From: Ichthyophonus hoferi
Lineage: Eukaryota; Opisthokonta; Ichthyosporea; Ichthyophonida; Ichthyophonidae
NCBI GenBank assembly: GCA_002751075.1
Contig: NAOQ01000936.1
Span: forward strand, 3,854-16,413
Direction: 5' to 3'
Length of the DNA stretch: 12,560 nucleotides
Positions 1-6,914 of this stretch are shown piece by piece. Position numbers and translations under genes: made by a program. Positions within the stretch are counted from its first letter, which is position 1. Every line of letters begins with the position of its first letter. The notes under the pieces are model-generated. The model was given only the letters and a program-made list of their open reading frames with translations, made no database searches and was not told where the DNA came from.

Positions 1-345
1 AAGCCTGACAATTGCTTACTGACGTTAGATAGTGATAATAGTTTTTATTTACATAATAACCTAGCTCGGCTTAATGATCGTTCACATTGCGCAGTCTCTA
101 CATTTGCACCAAAGCGCATTAAAACATCTATGCCGTCTACATTAGAACGGGGTTATAATTATCACCATCAGTTACCTAGAGAACTGTTATATGGGCCTTC
201 AGCAAATACTCTAGTACAACAACTGGGTCTTCAAGACAATTCTAATCAAGCAGCTATTGCATATACTGGTCAGACAACAATAGCCACTACCAGTTATACA
301 ATTGGAGATCCCGACAGCTGTGTTCAAGACCTTAGAGCTAACACA
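1..345 (+). repeat. Inverted duplication, copy 1
   Basis: This segment aligns to the reverse complement of 5632-5978 over its full visible length, at roughly three quarters identity by eye with a few small length changes. The two copies face each other about 5.3 kb apart and bracket the flippase exon and the sulfatase gene. The left end of copy 1 is cut by the window, so its full length is unknown. The copies are too diverged and too protein-like to look like terminal repeats of a recent transposon. Confidence 0.85.
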
Positions 346-369
346 GATTCGGGTAGAATGCTATCGTGA
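1..369 (+). CDS. Partial reading frame of an unrecognised N/Q/S/T-rich protein (exon-like copy 1)
   Basis: One frame is open from the first base to a TGA at 367-369, giving 122 residues with the upstream part outside the window. The protein is polar, rich in Asn, Gln, Ser and Thr, and matches no family I know. It was picked out because a diverged copy lies on the other strand at 5632-5997. Between the copies many third positions differ while residues such as NDRSH, STFAPKRIK, PSTLE, HQLPR, DNSNQAA and YTGQT are kept, which is the mark of a protein once under selection. The similarity fades near 345, so the last residues before the stop may not belong to the original protein. It sits just upstream of, and in the same orientation as, the flippase exon, apparently within a flippase intron. 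It could be a live exon of another gene, a nested gene or a dead copy. Confidence is for coding origin, not for present function. Confidence 0.42.
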   Translation, partial: KPDNCLLTLDSDNSFYLHNNLARLNDRSHCAVSTFAPKRIKTSMPSTLERGYNYHHQLPRELLYGPSANTLVQQLGLQDNSNQAAIAYTGQTTIATTSYTIGDPDSCVQDLRANTDSGRMLS

Positions 370-403
370 TATCTAGCTATCATACATCTCACTCTCTTTT
401 CTT

Positions 404-432
404 CCCTCTCCCTCTCCCTCTCCCTGTCCCAG
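404..432 (+). promoter_or_regulatory. Polypyrimidine tract and 3' splice site made of a CCCTCT tandem repeat
   Basis: Three CCCTCT units and one CCCTGT unit (404-427) lead into CCCAG, with the intron ending at AG 431-432. The flippase homology begins directly after, in phase 0, at GTG 433. The tract is almost pure pyrimidine over about 45 bases (from about 385), unusual in an AT-rich genome, and its tandem structure means its length may vary between individuals. On the minus strand it produces an artefactual Arg-Glu repeat reading frame. Confidence 0.75.
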
Positions 433-1674
433 GTGCGGTCCACCCTAGAGAAGGAGATGGAAGTACTCGGCCTAACAGGGGTAGAGGACAAACTACAAGA
501 AGACATCAAACCCACCCTAGAAACCTTACGTAATGCAGGTATCAAGATCTGGATGCTCACCGGTGATAAAATGGAAACAGCCACTAACATCGCGATCGCG
601 TCGCGATTAGTATCCAGAACCCAATCAATATACTGTTTCCGATCTACGATTAGCAAAGCCGAGATTGAGCGAGAGCTTGAAATTTTTCGCGAGCAAACGG
701 ATTGTGCATTGGTAATTGATGGAAAATCGCTACAGTTGTGTATTGATAACTACGAAGCTGAATTTATGGAACTGGCCACAGCGGCACCGGCTGTGGTTTG
801 TTGCCGTTGTGCTCCTACACAAAAGGCTGATATAGTTAGGCTAATAGGGTCCTATACTAAGCTTAGAACGCTAGCGATAGGTGATGGTGGTAATGATGTT
901 TCGATGATTCAAGCTGCGGATATTGGGGTTGGGTTGGAGGGGAAGGAAGGCAGGCAGGCATCTTTGGCGGCGGATTATTCTATGACCAAGTTTAAACATT
1001 TGTCTAGGTTGTTGTTATATCATGGGAGAAATAGCTACCAAAGATCAGCTGCTTTAGCACAGTTTGTGGTTCATAGAGGATTGATCATTAGTGTAATGCA
1101 AGCTGTATTCAGTGCAGTTTTCTATTTTAGTGCTATAGCTTTATACCAAGGGATATTAATGGTAGGGTATACAACAGTATATACGATGTTACCGGTGTTC
1201 TCGTTGGTGTTAGATGAAGATGTTTCGTGTGACATTGCCATGCTGTACCCAGAACTATACAAGGATTTGACTAAGGGCCGCAGTTTAACTCTAAAAACAT
1301 TTTTTCTTTGGCTTTTAGTTAGTACATATCAAGGCGGAGTTATTATGTTAGGCGCCTTATTACTTTTTGAAGAGGGAGAATTTGTGAACATTGTCTCAAT
1401 CTCTTTCACCTCTCTGATTCTAACAGAACTATTAATGGTGGCTCTGACATTGCATAGATGGCATTGGGCCATGATTCTGTCAGAAATAGTATCTCTAGGT
1501 ATTTACATTGGGTCAGTATTTGTCCTGAAAAACTACTTTGATGTCAAGTTTATTCTTACTGTAGGATTCTTTTGGCGGGTAGGAGCCATTACCTTGGTTA
1601 GCTTTGTGCCATTGTATGTGGGAAGTATGATTTATTTAATGGTGTCCCCACCATCCTATAAGAAGCTTTCTTAA
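433..1674 (+). CDS. ATP9/Neo1-type P4-ATPase (phospholipid flippase), C-terminal exon
   Basis: The exon encodes 413 residues of a P4-ATPase, closest from memory to animal ATP9A/ATP9B and yeast Neo1. Visible motifs are LTGVED (14-19), the P-domain TGDK (43-46), [10 protein letters not shown] before the hinge, GDGGND (150-155) and [15 protein letters not shown]. The C-terminal membrane helices M5-M10 follow from about residue 207 ([26 protein letters not shown]). The short tail SPPSYKKL before the stop is typical of the ATP9/Neo1 branch. The actuator domain, the DKTGT phosphorylation loop and the nucleotide-binding domain must lie in upstream exons outside the window. There is no start codon: the exon opens with GTG after a splice acceptor. 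Family knowledge: these flippases act in the Golgi and endosomes on aminophospholipids and, unlike most P4-ATPases, do not need a CDC50 partner. The frame is intact and no key residue of this half is missing. Assignment to the ATP9/Neo1 branch is strong. Confidence 0.96.
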   Translation: MRSTLEKEMEVLGLTGVEDKLQEDIKPTLETLRNAGIKIWMLTGDKMETATNIAIASRLVSRTQSIYCFRSTISKAEIERELEIFREQTDCALVIDGKSLQLCIDNYEAEFMELATAAPAVVCCRCAPTQKADIVRLIGSYTKLRTLAIGDGGNDVSMIQAADIGVGLEGKEGRQASLAADYSMTKFKHLSRLLLYHGRNSYQRSAALAQFVVHRGLIISVMQAVFSAVFYFSAIALYQGILMVGYTTVYTMLPVFSLVLDEDVSCDIAMLYPELYKDLTKGRSLTLKTFFLWLLVSTYQGGVIMLGALLLFEEGEFVNIVSISFTSLILTELLMVALTLHRWHWAMILSEIVSLGIYIGSVFVLKNYFDVKFILTVGFFWRVGAITLVSFVPLYVGSMIYLMVSPPSYKKLS

Positions 1675-1737
1675 GGATCAAAATCTACAGATTGTTCTAA
1701 ATATATAGTAGCTCCTTCCTTATCTTATCTTGACCTA

Positions 1738-1743
1738 AATAAA
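1738..1743 (+). terminator. Poly(A) signal AATAAA of the flippase gene
   Basis: A canonical AATAAA 64 bases past the flippase stop codon, in AT-rich sequence. The spacing fits a short 3' UTR. Confidence 0.6.
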
Positions 1744-2169
1744 AGTATTGCGCTATATATACAACAAAATCTATCATATCCTATAGCTATCTACTCAATA
1801 ACCATCTAGAATTAAGCCCTGGTAATATGCTACTGAGGCCCTAAATCGTTATGTTGAAGGCTTTATCATTAGCCGCCTCGATTTGCAAAATCTGTTGTCT
1901 TGTAAATCGATGATGTAATATTATCTTTCATTGGTTTCTAATCTTTAGTGGTGTGCTCAACCTTTCATATTTTATTTTAAGCAGGCGAAATTAAATTATC
2001 TAGATCATTTTTATAATATTTGTTTCCATTGTTCAAATTTTAAAATCACAAAAAGAGAAAGAAATACACCTCTTTGTATGCCAACACTAATTGATCGCAT
2101 AAGCGATTTTCCGAGCAAAATATATAATAATAATTGCTACTGATATTAAATATTCCTGTTCTAATGTAC

Positions 2170-2192
2170 TATATATATATATATATATATAT
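2170..2192. repeat. (TA)n microsatellite
   Basis: An uninterrupted run of about 11 TA units, followed by further TA-rich sequence to about 2242. Likely polymorphic in length. Confidence 0.9.
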
Positions 2193-2234
2193 TATATACC
2201 ATACATAAGATACTATATGCTATATACCGTGCAC

Positions 2235-2252
2235 TATATAAGAAACCACGTG
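2235..2252 (+). promoter_or_regulatory. Possible core promoter of the sulfatase gene: TATATAAG plus CACGTG
   Basis: TATATAAG at 2235-2242 resembles a TATA box and is followed four bases later by the palindromic E-box CACGTG (2247-2252). Transcription from here would give a leader of about 215 bases. TATA-like strings are common in such AT-rich DNA, so this is only a candidate. Confidence 0.25.
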
Positions 2253-2308
2253 CATTGTACGGGGATTCATGTGGCCAATAATCTTGCAAATTTGAGAGGG
2301 TTTCTGTC

Positions 2309-2499
2309 ATGAACTCAGCAGATAGCCGTCTAAAGCTCGCGTATAATTCATCAAAACACAATTTCCTACCAATCAGACTCATCTGACTTTGTAAGATCGC
2401 TCCAGTATAAGTAAAGATTTATATTGAAAACAATGTGTTCTCATATATTGCTAAATATGTGTAATGTTAGAAACAAAGGAAGATGAGTGCAAGTCATAG
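2309..2499 (+). promoter_or_regulatory. Cluster of upstream reading frames before the sulfatase start
   Basis: If the mRNA starts upstream of 2309, three short frames precede or overlap the main start: ATG 2309 to TGA 2386 (25 residues), ATG 2433 to TGA 2484-2486 (17 residues), and ATG 2464 to TAG 2499 (11 residues). The second ends in an ATGA overlap with the main ATG at 2483; the third runs past it out of frame. Such an arrangement would lower translation of the main frame. Whether the leader contains them is not known. Confidence 0.3.
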
Positions 2500-4975
2500 C
2501 ATAACCTTAGAGTCTAATCTAGATGTTTGCCAAGAGGAGAGAAAACTGACCGTCGCCTGGTGGAATATAACCTCATTCTTATTTGACGACTCAGCTTATC
2601 AACAATGTAGGAACTATCTAGATTCAAAGTGGTATTTCACAAATAATACTTATGACCAAGACTCGAATACTTCATATGTTCCACTTAGTTCCGACCGAGG
2701 CAACCGGCTAAAGTCTTGCCGGATACAGTGGATTGTAGTGGTATTGTTTCTTGTTTTTATACCCGTCATTTCTCGTATTTATATATGCACACATGCGTCT
2801 CAAAGGCTTAGGGCTCAACCATTTAAATTATGCTGGGGCATTTTTTGTGGAATAACACAAGATATTACCATCCTTGCAATGGGTCTTCTTGCCATATTTA
2901 GCGTGGACACAGTACTCAATGCTATTGCTGAATGTAAACCCATCAGGTATTTATTGCGGTTGTTCATTACAAAGTTAATCTTTTACATATTCCGCGCCAT
3001 TCTTCTTGGTGCAGTCTTCTTCTTCAGCACTGTATGGTGTGTAATAGATCTTGTTCTTTATATAAACCTAAACAAGGAGAGACTCATCAAAAGCTATATC
3101 GAAATGTCCATTGCCCTAGCCCATACAGGCATGGACTCCCTCAAGGCAGAGTTAGCCGAAATTCCTGTCACTCTGTCTCACCCAGTCGTGATATTTTCCC
3201 TATACACAATTTCTGTTATTGCTTTTGCCTTTTTGGCTCTGTATTGGATTAGGCTTGTCCAGTGTCTAAACCTTAGGGGGAGGGTCGTATGTGCTCTCCG
3301 TCTTGGAAGTTTTGTTACTGTCACCTTATTAATTGCTGTGACTACAACGTACTGGATGGGCCCTGTTTATGTGCACAGAGAGCTGGACAGTGGCATGTAC
3401 CAATTACTGTCACAGGTAAATGGCTTTTACTGGGTTTACCGAACTCCCAATATTAGCCGAACTCCCAGTATTAAACGATTCCCTAATAGTAACCATACGC
3501 GAACCTCTAGTTTTAATCACACCTTCAGTACAAACCGAATTCCCGGTACTAACCAAACCAACATTAATAACCTCCCACTCAAGAAAATGCCTGATCTGAG
3601 TCTAGTTTGGCCAACAGAAATATACACACAAGACAACATTGACGCCTCCAAATATCCATTATTTCGGAAAACACTAGCTTTTGATGGACCGAAGATATTT
3701 GATATACCTGGCCTCCAGTCGGGCAAGATGCATAATGTCCTTATTCTTGTTTTGGAAGCATTTAGAGCGGCTGACGTTGGTATCCTGGATCCCATAGGAA
3801 AGTTCGCTAATAGCGCTAGTCCCACCCCCAACCTTGACTCCCTGAGTAAGCAGGGTATATTGTACAGCAACTTCTATTCTAACGGTATTCAAACCAGCCG
3901 AACCATCCCAAGCATTATGTTTGGTTCCTTGCCAATATTTGAGGGTACTGCCATGAGTAACAACATAGGTAGGACGATGTTTGGCCTCCCCAACATCATG
4001 CAGGAAATGGGTTATCATACACGATTCCAGTCAGCGGTGGATACAAGTTGGGATAACTGGGAAAAATTCCTACTTGCTCACGGATTTGACGAGGTGTTGG
4101 GCAGAGGATACTTCAATCAGAGAATGGACGAGCTCAATATATCAGATCGACCATCCTCTTCGTGGGGCCTTCATGATCAGGCAGCGCTGAATATATTGGC
4201 TGAAGATCTTATAACTCTGCACAACAACGGCATACCATTTCTCAGTTTTCAATATACAATTAGTTCCCATCATCCATTTGAATACCCAGAGTCATATGTG
4301 GTACCCGACTTAAGTGGTGTAGTGTTTGCTAGCGAGCGTGATAAGCAGAAGGTTATATCTGTCAGTTATGTGGATGCACAGGTAGGTATATTAATGAAGA
4401 GGCTGAAAGCAGAGGGCATACTGGATGATACCATAGTTATGATAATGGGTGACCACGGCTTTCCTGTTGGAGAGCATGGCACAGACAATAATAACGTGGA
4501 TCCCCTTCATAACGAATTGGTAAATATACCCTTTATACTCATTGCCCCAGATATGGATCCAAAATACCAAGGGACTGTTATAGACAGAGCGGCTAGCCAT
4601 GTGGATATCTTCCCTACCATCATGGATATGATTGGTATTCCTGAAGATGGGTTCTGGCAGCATGGCATTGGCGAGTCATTACTACGTCATGATGAATCAG
4701 AAATAGTGGTAATTAATTCTCCTTTTTCCGAGATATTTGTTGCGTTGGTGAGAAACAAAACAGAAAAGCTTGTGTTTTCAGGTTCGGGAGAATTTTCGTA
4801 TACTGACCTGAGTGTGGATCCCGGCGAGACAAATATTTCAAATAATACTGTATCACCAGAGTTGGTGGCAGAGCTGAAGCAATGGGGATATGACCTTATT
4901 AATTTGTATACAAATCTATACAATACAGATACGTTGATGCCTAAAAATATTACCAAGAACTATTTGAATGTATAA
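2483..4975 (+). CDS. LtaS/OpgB-like membrane sulfatase-fold phosphoglycerol transferase homologue
   Basis: An intronless 830-residue protein built like bacterial lipoteichoic-acid synthase: a cytosolic N-terminus of about 80 residues, five hydrophobic segments (about 82-102, 117-142, 163-195, 234-258, 269-292), a linker, then an alkaline-phosphatase/sulfatase-fold domain from about 416 to 770. Visible active-site features are NVLILVLEAF with metal-ligand Glu425, a Thr-Ser in GIQTSR with Thr471 as probable nucleophile, SWDNW (523-526), SSHHPF (594-599), and GDHG with Asp657 and His658. HVDIFPTIMDMIGI is the usual late motif of the fold. A Thr nucleophile and the five-helix anchor separate it from ordinary sulfatases, which use a formylglycine made from Cys or Ser. 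In bacteria such enzymes move glycerol phosphate from phosphatidylglycerol onto a polymer; the eukaryotic substrate is unknown. LtaS has about 650 residues, and the extra length here is the N-terminus and the linker. The start is the first in-frame ATG, 12 bases after a TAG, with A at -3. The bacterial-like architecture and lack of introns fit old gene transfer, but this is inference. Confidence 0.9.
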   Translation: MSASHSITLESNLDVCQEERKLTVAWWNITSFLFDDSAYQQCRNYLDSKWYFTNNTYDQDSNTSYVPLSSDRGNRLKSCRIQWIVVVLFLVFIPVISRIYICTHASQRLRAQPFKLCWGIFCGITQDITILAMGLLAIFSVDTVLNAIAECKPIRYLLRLFITKLIFYIFRAILLGAVFFFSTVWCVIDLVLYINLNKERLIKSYIEMSIALAHTGMDSLKAELAEIPVTLSHPVVIFSLYTISVIAFAFLALYWIRLVQCLNLRGRVVCALRLGSFVTVTLLIAVTTTYWMGPVYVHRELDSGMYQLLSQVNGFYWVYRTPNISRTPSIKRFPNSNHTRTSSFNHTFSTNRIPGTNQTNINNLPLKKMPDLSLVWPTEIYTQDNIDASKYPLFRKTLAFDGPKIFDIPGLQSGKMHNVLILVLEAFRAADVGILDPIGKFANSASPTPNLDSLSKQGILYSNFYSNGIQTSRTIPSIMFGSLPIFEGTAMSNNIGRTMFGLPNIMQEMGYHTRFQSAVDTSWDNWEKFLLAHGFDEVLGRGYFNQRMDELNISDRPSSSWGLHDQAALNILAEDLITLHNNGIPFLSFQYTISSHHPFEYPESYVVPDLSGVVFASERDKQKVISVSYVDAQVGILMKRLKAEGILDDTIVMIMGDHGFPVGEHGTDNNNVDPLHNELVNIPFILIAPDMDPKYQGTVIDRAASHVDIFPTIMDMIGIPEDGFWQHGIGESLLRHDESEIVVINSPFSEIFVALVRNKTEKLVFSGSGEFSYTDLSVDPGETNISNNTVSPELVAELKQWGYDLINLYTNLYNTDTLMPKNITKNYLNV
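3416..3718 (+). promoter_or_regulatory. Possible optional intron inside the sulfatase coding region
   Basis: CAG followed by GTAAAT at 3416 is a strong 5' splice-site match in phase 0, and CCTCCAG ends at 3718. The span is 303 bases, a multiple of three. Its removal would delete residues 312-412, that is the whole linker, and join the fifth membrane helix region directly to the sulfatase domain. The unspliced frame is fully open, so this is at most an alternative intron. Confidence 0.22.
3440..3571 (+). repeat. Degenerate 18-bp tandem repeat coding for hexapeptides in the sulfatase stem
   Basis: Residues 320-363 are built from decayed six-residue units: RTPNIS, RTPSIK, RFPNSN, then HTRTSSFN (two residues longer), HTFSTN, RIPGTN and QTNINN. 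The DNA shows the matching 18-base period (CGA-ACT-CCC and variants). Four N-glycosylation sequons are present at Asn323, Asn337, Asn345 and Asn357. With five membrane helices and a cytosolic N-terminus this stretch would face the lumen or outside, as glycosylation needs. Confidence 0.75.
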
Positions 4976-4999
4976 TATATAGCATGTCATTGAACATCT

Positions 5000-5005
5000 A
5001 ATAAA
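5000..5005 (+). terminator. Poly(A) signal AATAAA of the sulfatase gene
   Basis: AATAAA begins 25 bases after the stop codon, giving a very short 3' UTR. Confidence 0.6.
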
Positions 5006-5378
5006 ATAAGAATGAAGGCTATTTCAGTAAATTTATATGCGTTAGTCGCAATAAACATGAACACCTGCTCAGTTTAAAATACCTTTTCTTTCTGTTGTCA
5101 CAGTACTTAATGCCATTCTCTGCAAACAATCACTTAAAAAGCTCTTAGCTTACCAATTTTCTATATACAAGTTGGTTACTAGTCAGAGTCCCATCCGGAC
5201 TTATTACTAAAGATAAAGACGCTCATTTTCTTTTAACAATAAGCAGTATAATAACAATTGGAAATAAGACTAGTATTTGCTTTACTGAGTTTGATCTAGC
5301 TAGCTGTTGTTGTCAGGTAAAGGGCAGGCTAATCCGGATTATCTACTTTAATTACTGTTGGATGCTGAGAATAGGAAG

Positions 5379-5480
5379 CCGAGACACGAGAGTTCCCGTG
5401 ACTTATATTTGTTTAGAAGATGAGAGAATACCAAAGTAAGAGATGCATTGACGTGTACCTTCACATACATGAAGTACAAA
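5379..5480 (+). repeat. Diverged direct repeat, copy A (partner 6710-6815)
   Basis: The best-matching core is GTTTAGAAGATGAGAGAATA at 5411-5430, followed by CCAA, against GTTTAGAAGGAGAGGGAATA near 6755, also followed by CCAA. Weaker similarity with gaps runs for about 35 bases to each side. The two copies are in the same orientation about 1.3 kb apart. This may be an old dispersed repeat; the outer limits are uncertain. Confidence 0.45.
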
Positions 5481-5631
5481 TATTAATTTACAAAAAAATT
5501 ATAATCAAGATTAGTTTTATATTATTCTAGAATGGTATATATATACATATATATCTTTTGACAGCATGTATCGGAATAATCGAGTGCATACCTCACTGCA
5601 CAGAAAGAACAATGTAAGTTTTTATAAAAAA

Positions 5632-5978
5632 CTATGTTAGCCTGTTGGTGTTGAGCACAGCTGTCGGGATCTCCAATTGTGATACTGGTGGAATATTAAC
5701 GTCTGACCAGTATAAGTAATTGCTGCCTGATTAGAATTGTCTGTAAAATTCAGTTGCTGTGCTAGAGATTCTATTGAAGGCCCGTAACCTAATTATCTTG
5801 GTAACTGATGGTAATAATTATTACTTTGTTCTAATGTAGACGGTATAGACGCTTTAATTCGTTTTGGTGCAAATGTAGAGATTTCGCCATGTGAACGATC
5901 ATTAAGCGGAGCTAAGTTATCATGAAAATATATACTATTATCACCACCTAAAGTCAATAAGCAATTGTCAGACTCTTG
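5632..5978 (-). repeat. Inverted duplication, copy 2
   Basis: This is the part that aligns with window positions 1-345. The alignment stops at 5978 only because copy 1 is cut by the window start, so the duplication may be longer. Confidence 0.85.
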
Positions 5979-5997
5979 AGTGGTAATGGTAGAGATC
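5632..5997 (-). pseudogene. Reverse-strand copy 2 of the unrecognised exon, with its splice acceptor
   Basis: Read on the minus strand, this copy starts after TTGTTGCAG (AG complementary to 5998-5999) and gives ISTITTQESDNCLL and then the same protein as copy 1, including NDRSH, STFAPKRIK, IPSTLE, YHQLPR, DNSNQAA and YTGQT. The frame is interrupted and a small length change is seen in the last third, so it is probably dead. The well-formed acceptor before the exon means the copy arose from genomic DNA rather than from a spliced mRNA. Similarity to copy 1 ends near 5632. The protein is unrecognised. The upstream exon, if any, should lie above 6060 on the same strand; I see no clear one. Confidence 0.55.
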
Positions 5998-6100
5998 CTG
6001 CAACAATATAATAAACAATTTCAGATTATATGTTTCGGGTTCAGATAAGATAACTGAGTCATCGAGTTAAAATTCGTTCACTAGAAGGAGGTTAATTTCT

Positions 6101-6245
6101 GGAATCGCATTGCGTCCGCTCGGTTATTGAAAATCGAATCACCGAGTCAAGAACGTCATTCAATCAACTAATACTGGACCCCTCATCATCCGGACGCAAT
6201 TCCCCCGCGCAATTAAAATAACCACTGTAATTAAAATTGCGAGGT
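6101..6245. repeat. GC-richer block of nested inverted repeats
   Basis: ATTGCGTCCG (6109-6118) has a perfect 10-base reverse complement at 6191-6200. Inside it lies CTCGGT...ACCGAG (6119-6146), and beyond it CGCAATT...AATTGCG near 6210-6241. The block stands out from AT-rich flanks and ends in a T run. It could be a small hairpin-forming element such as a decayed MITE, or a structured RNA. No flanking target-site duplication was found. Confidence 0.4.
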
Positions 6246-6709
6246 ATTTTTTTTTTTAACAATCGCATAAGTTTTCTAAATTCTAAACGTATATCATGTT
6301 TAGAGCCGTGTTTATTCAAGTTTTCCGTTGCATCCCTTCCGCAAGATTTATCGGGAGCTGTCCTTGTTAAATCAGACCAATCCTAAGATTCTTATTGACT
6401 GGTAGTAGTAGATCGCTACTTTTTCATCTTGATCTAACATTTATTGTATTCTCAATAAAAGCTGAGCACTTAATGTATAATGTAAGTGCTAAGATTCAAT
6501 AATAATTGTCAATAATAATATAAAATGTTTATAACTATATAAATAAATACCTAGATTAATTAAATATACTAGTTTTGAAAAATATTGTATTATATTTTTA
6601 TATTGTATATATATTCCTATTATACAACAACACCGAATTGGCGACCTCAAAACCTGTGGGCAAGTCACTTGAACTATCACAGATGACTATAAATAATAAT
6701 AAATAATGT

Positions 6710-6815
6710 CGGAAATGGTAAGTGGAGACAGAAGTGTTCTTATAACCTAAAGTCGTTTAGAAGGAGAGGGAATACCAAGCAAGTCGGCGCAATTGTGGTA
6801 TCTTTCAAAGCCTCT
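6710..6815 (+). repeat. Diverged direct repeat, copy B (partner 5379-5480)
   Basis: Same orientation as copy A. The shared core is GTTTAGAAGGAGAGGGAATA near 6755, followed by CCAA. Outer limits are uncertain. Confidence 0.45.
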
Positions 6816-6894
6816 ATGTCAATCCTGAGCATTTCGGAATCTTCCGTCTGCCCGTATTATGAACTAAGCATTACTAATAAAAATGTGACGATTC

Positions 6895-6914
6895 TATATA
6901 TATATATATATATA
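6895..6914. repeat. (TA)n microsatellite
   Basis: Ten uninterrupted TA units. Confidence 0.9.

Larger units (their letters stand above)
1675..2482. other. Spacer between flippase and sulfatase genes
   Basis: An AT-rich spacer of about 800 bases. It holds the flippase 3' UTR with its poly(A) signal, a (TA)n tract, a TATA-like box, a CACGTG palindrome and the presumed sulfatase leader with several ATGs. A minus-strand frame open over about 2160-2418 has a protein-like first half but ends in the (TA)n tract and matches nothing I know. I see no RNA gene or mobile element. Confidence 0.7.
4976..5631. other. AT-rich spacer after the sulfatase gene
   Basis: Apart from the poly(A) signal, this stretch holds a 12-bp palindrome TAATCCGGATTA (5330-5341), one member of a diverged direct repeat (about 5379-5480) and a TA-rich patch near 5535-5557. 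No convincing reading frame or RNA gene is seen. Confidence 0.6.

Noticed and set aside
324-656. Minus-strand frame with an Arg-Glu repeat
   Set aside because: It is the antisense of the CCCTCT splice-site tract and of the flippase exon; the repeat peptide is an artefact.
3034-4956. Several short frames on both strands inside the sulfatase gene
   Set aside because: They overlap a well-supported coding frame with recognisable motifs and show no family features of their own.
1-5978. The inverted pair read as terminal inverted repeats of one large transposon carrying the flippase and sulfatase genes
   Set aside because: The flippase exon needs further exons to its left, the copies are coding-like and diverged, and no transposase or target-site duplication is seen.
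6640-6685. tRNA-like or tRNA-derived repeat patch
   Set aside because: Only a partial B-box-like string (GTTCAAGT on the minus strand); no A box at the right distance and no cloverleaf.
6706-6723. ATG followed after four codons by a perfect GTAAGT donor
   Set aside because: Such pairs arise often by chance; no matching downstream exon was found.
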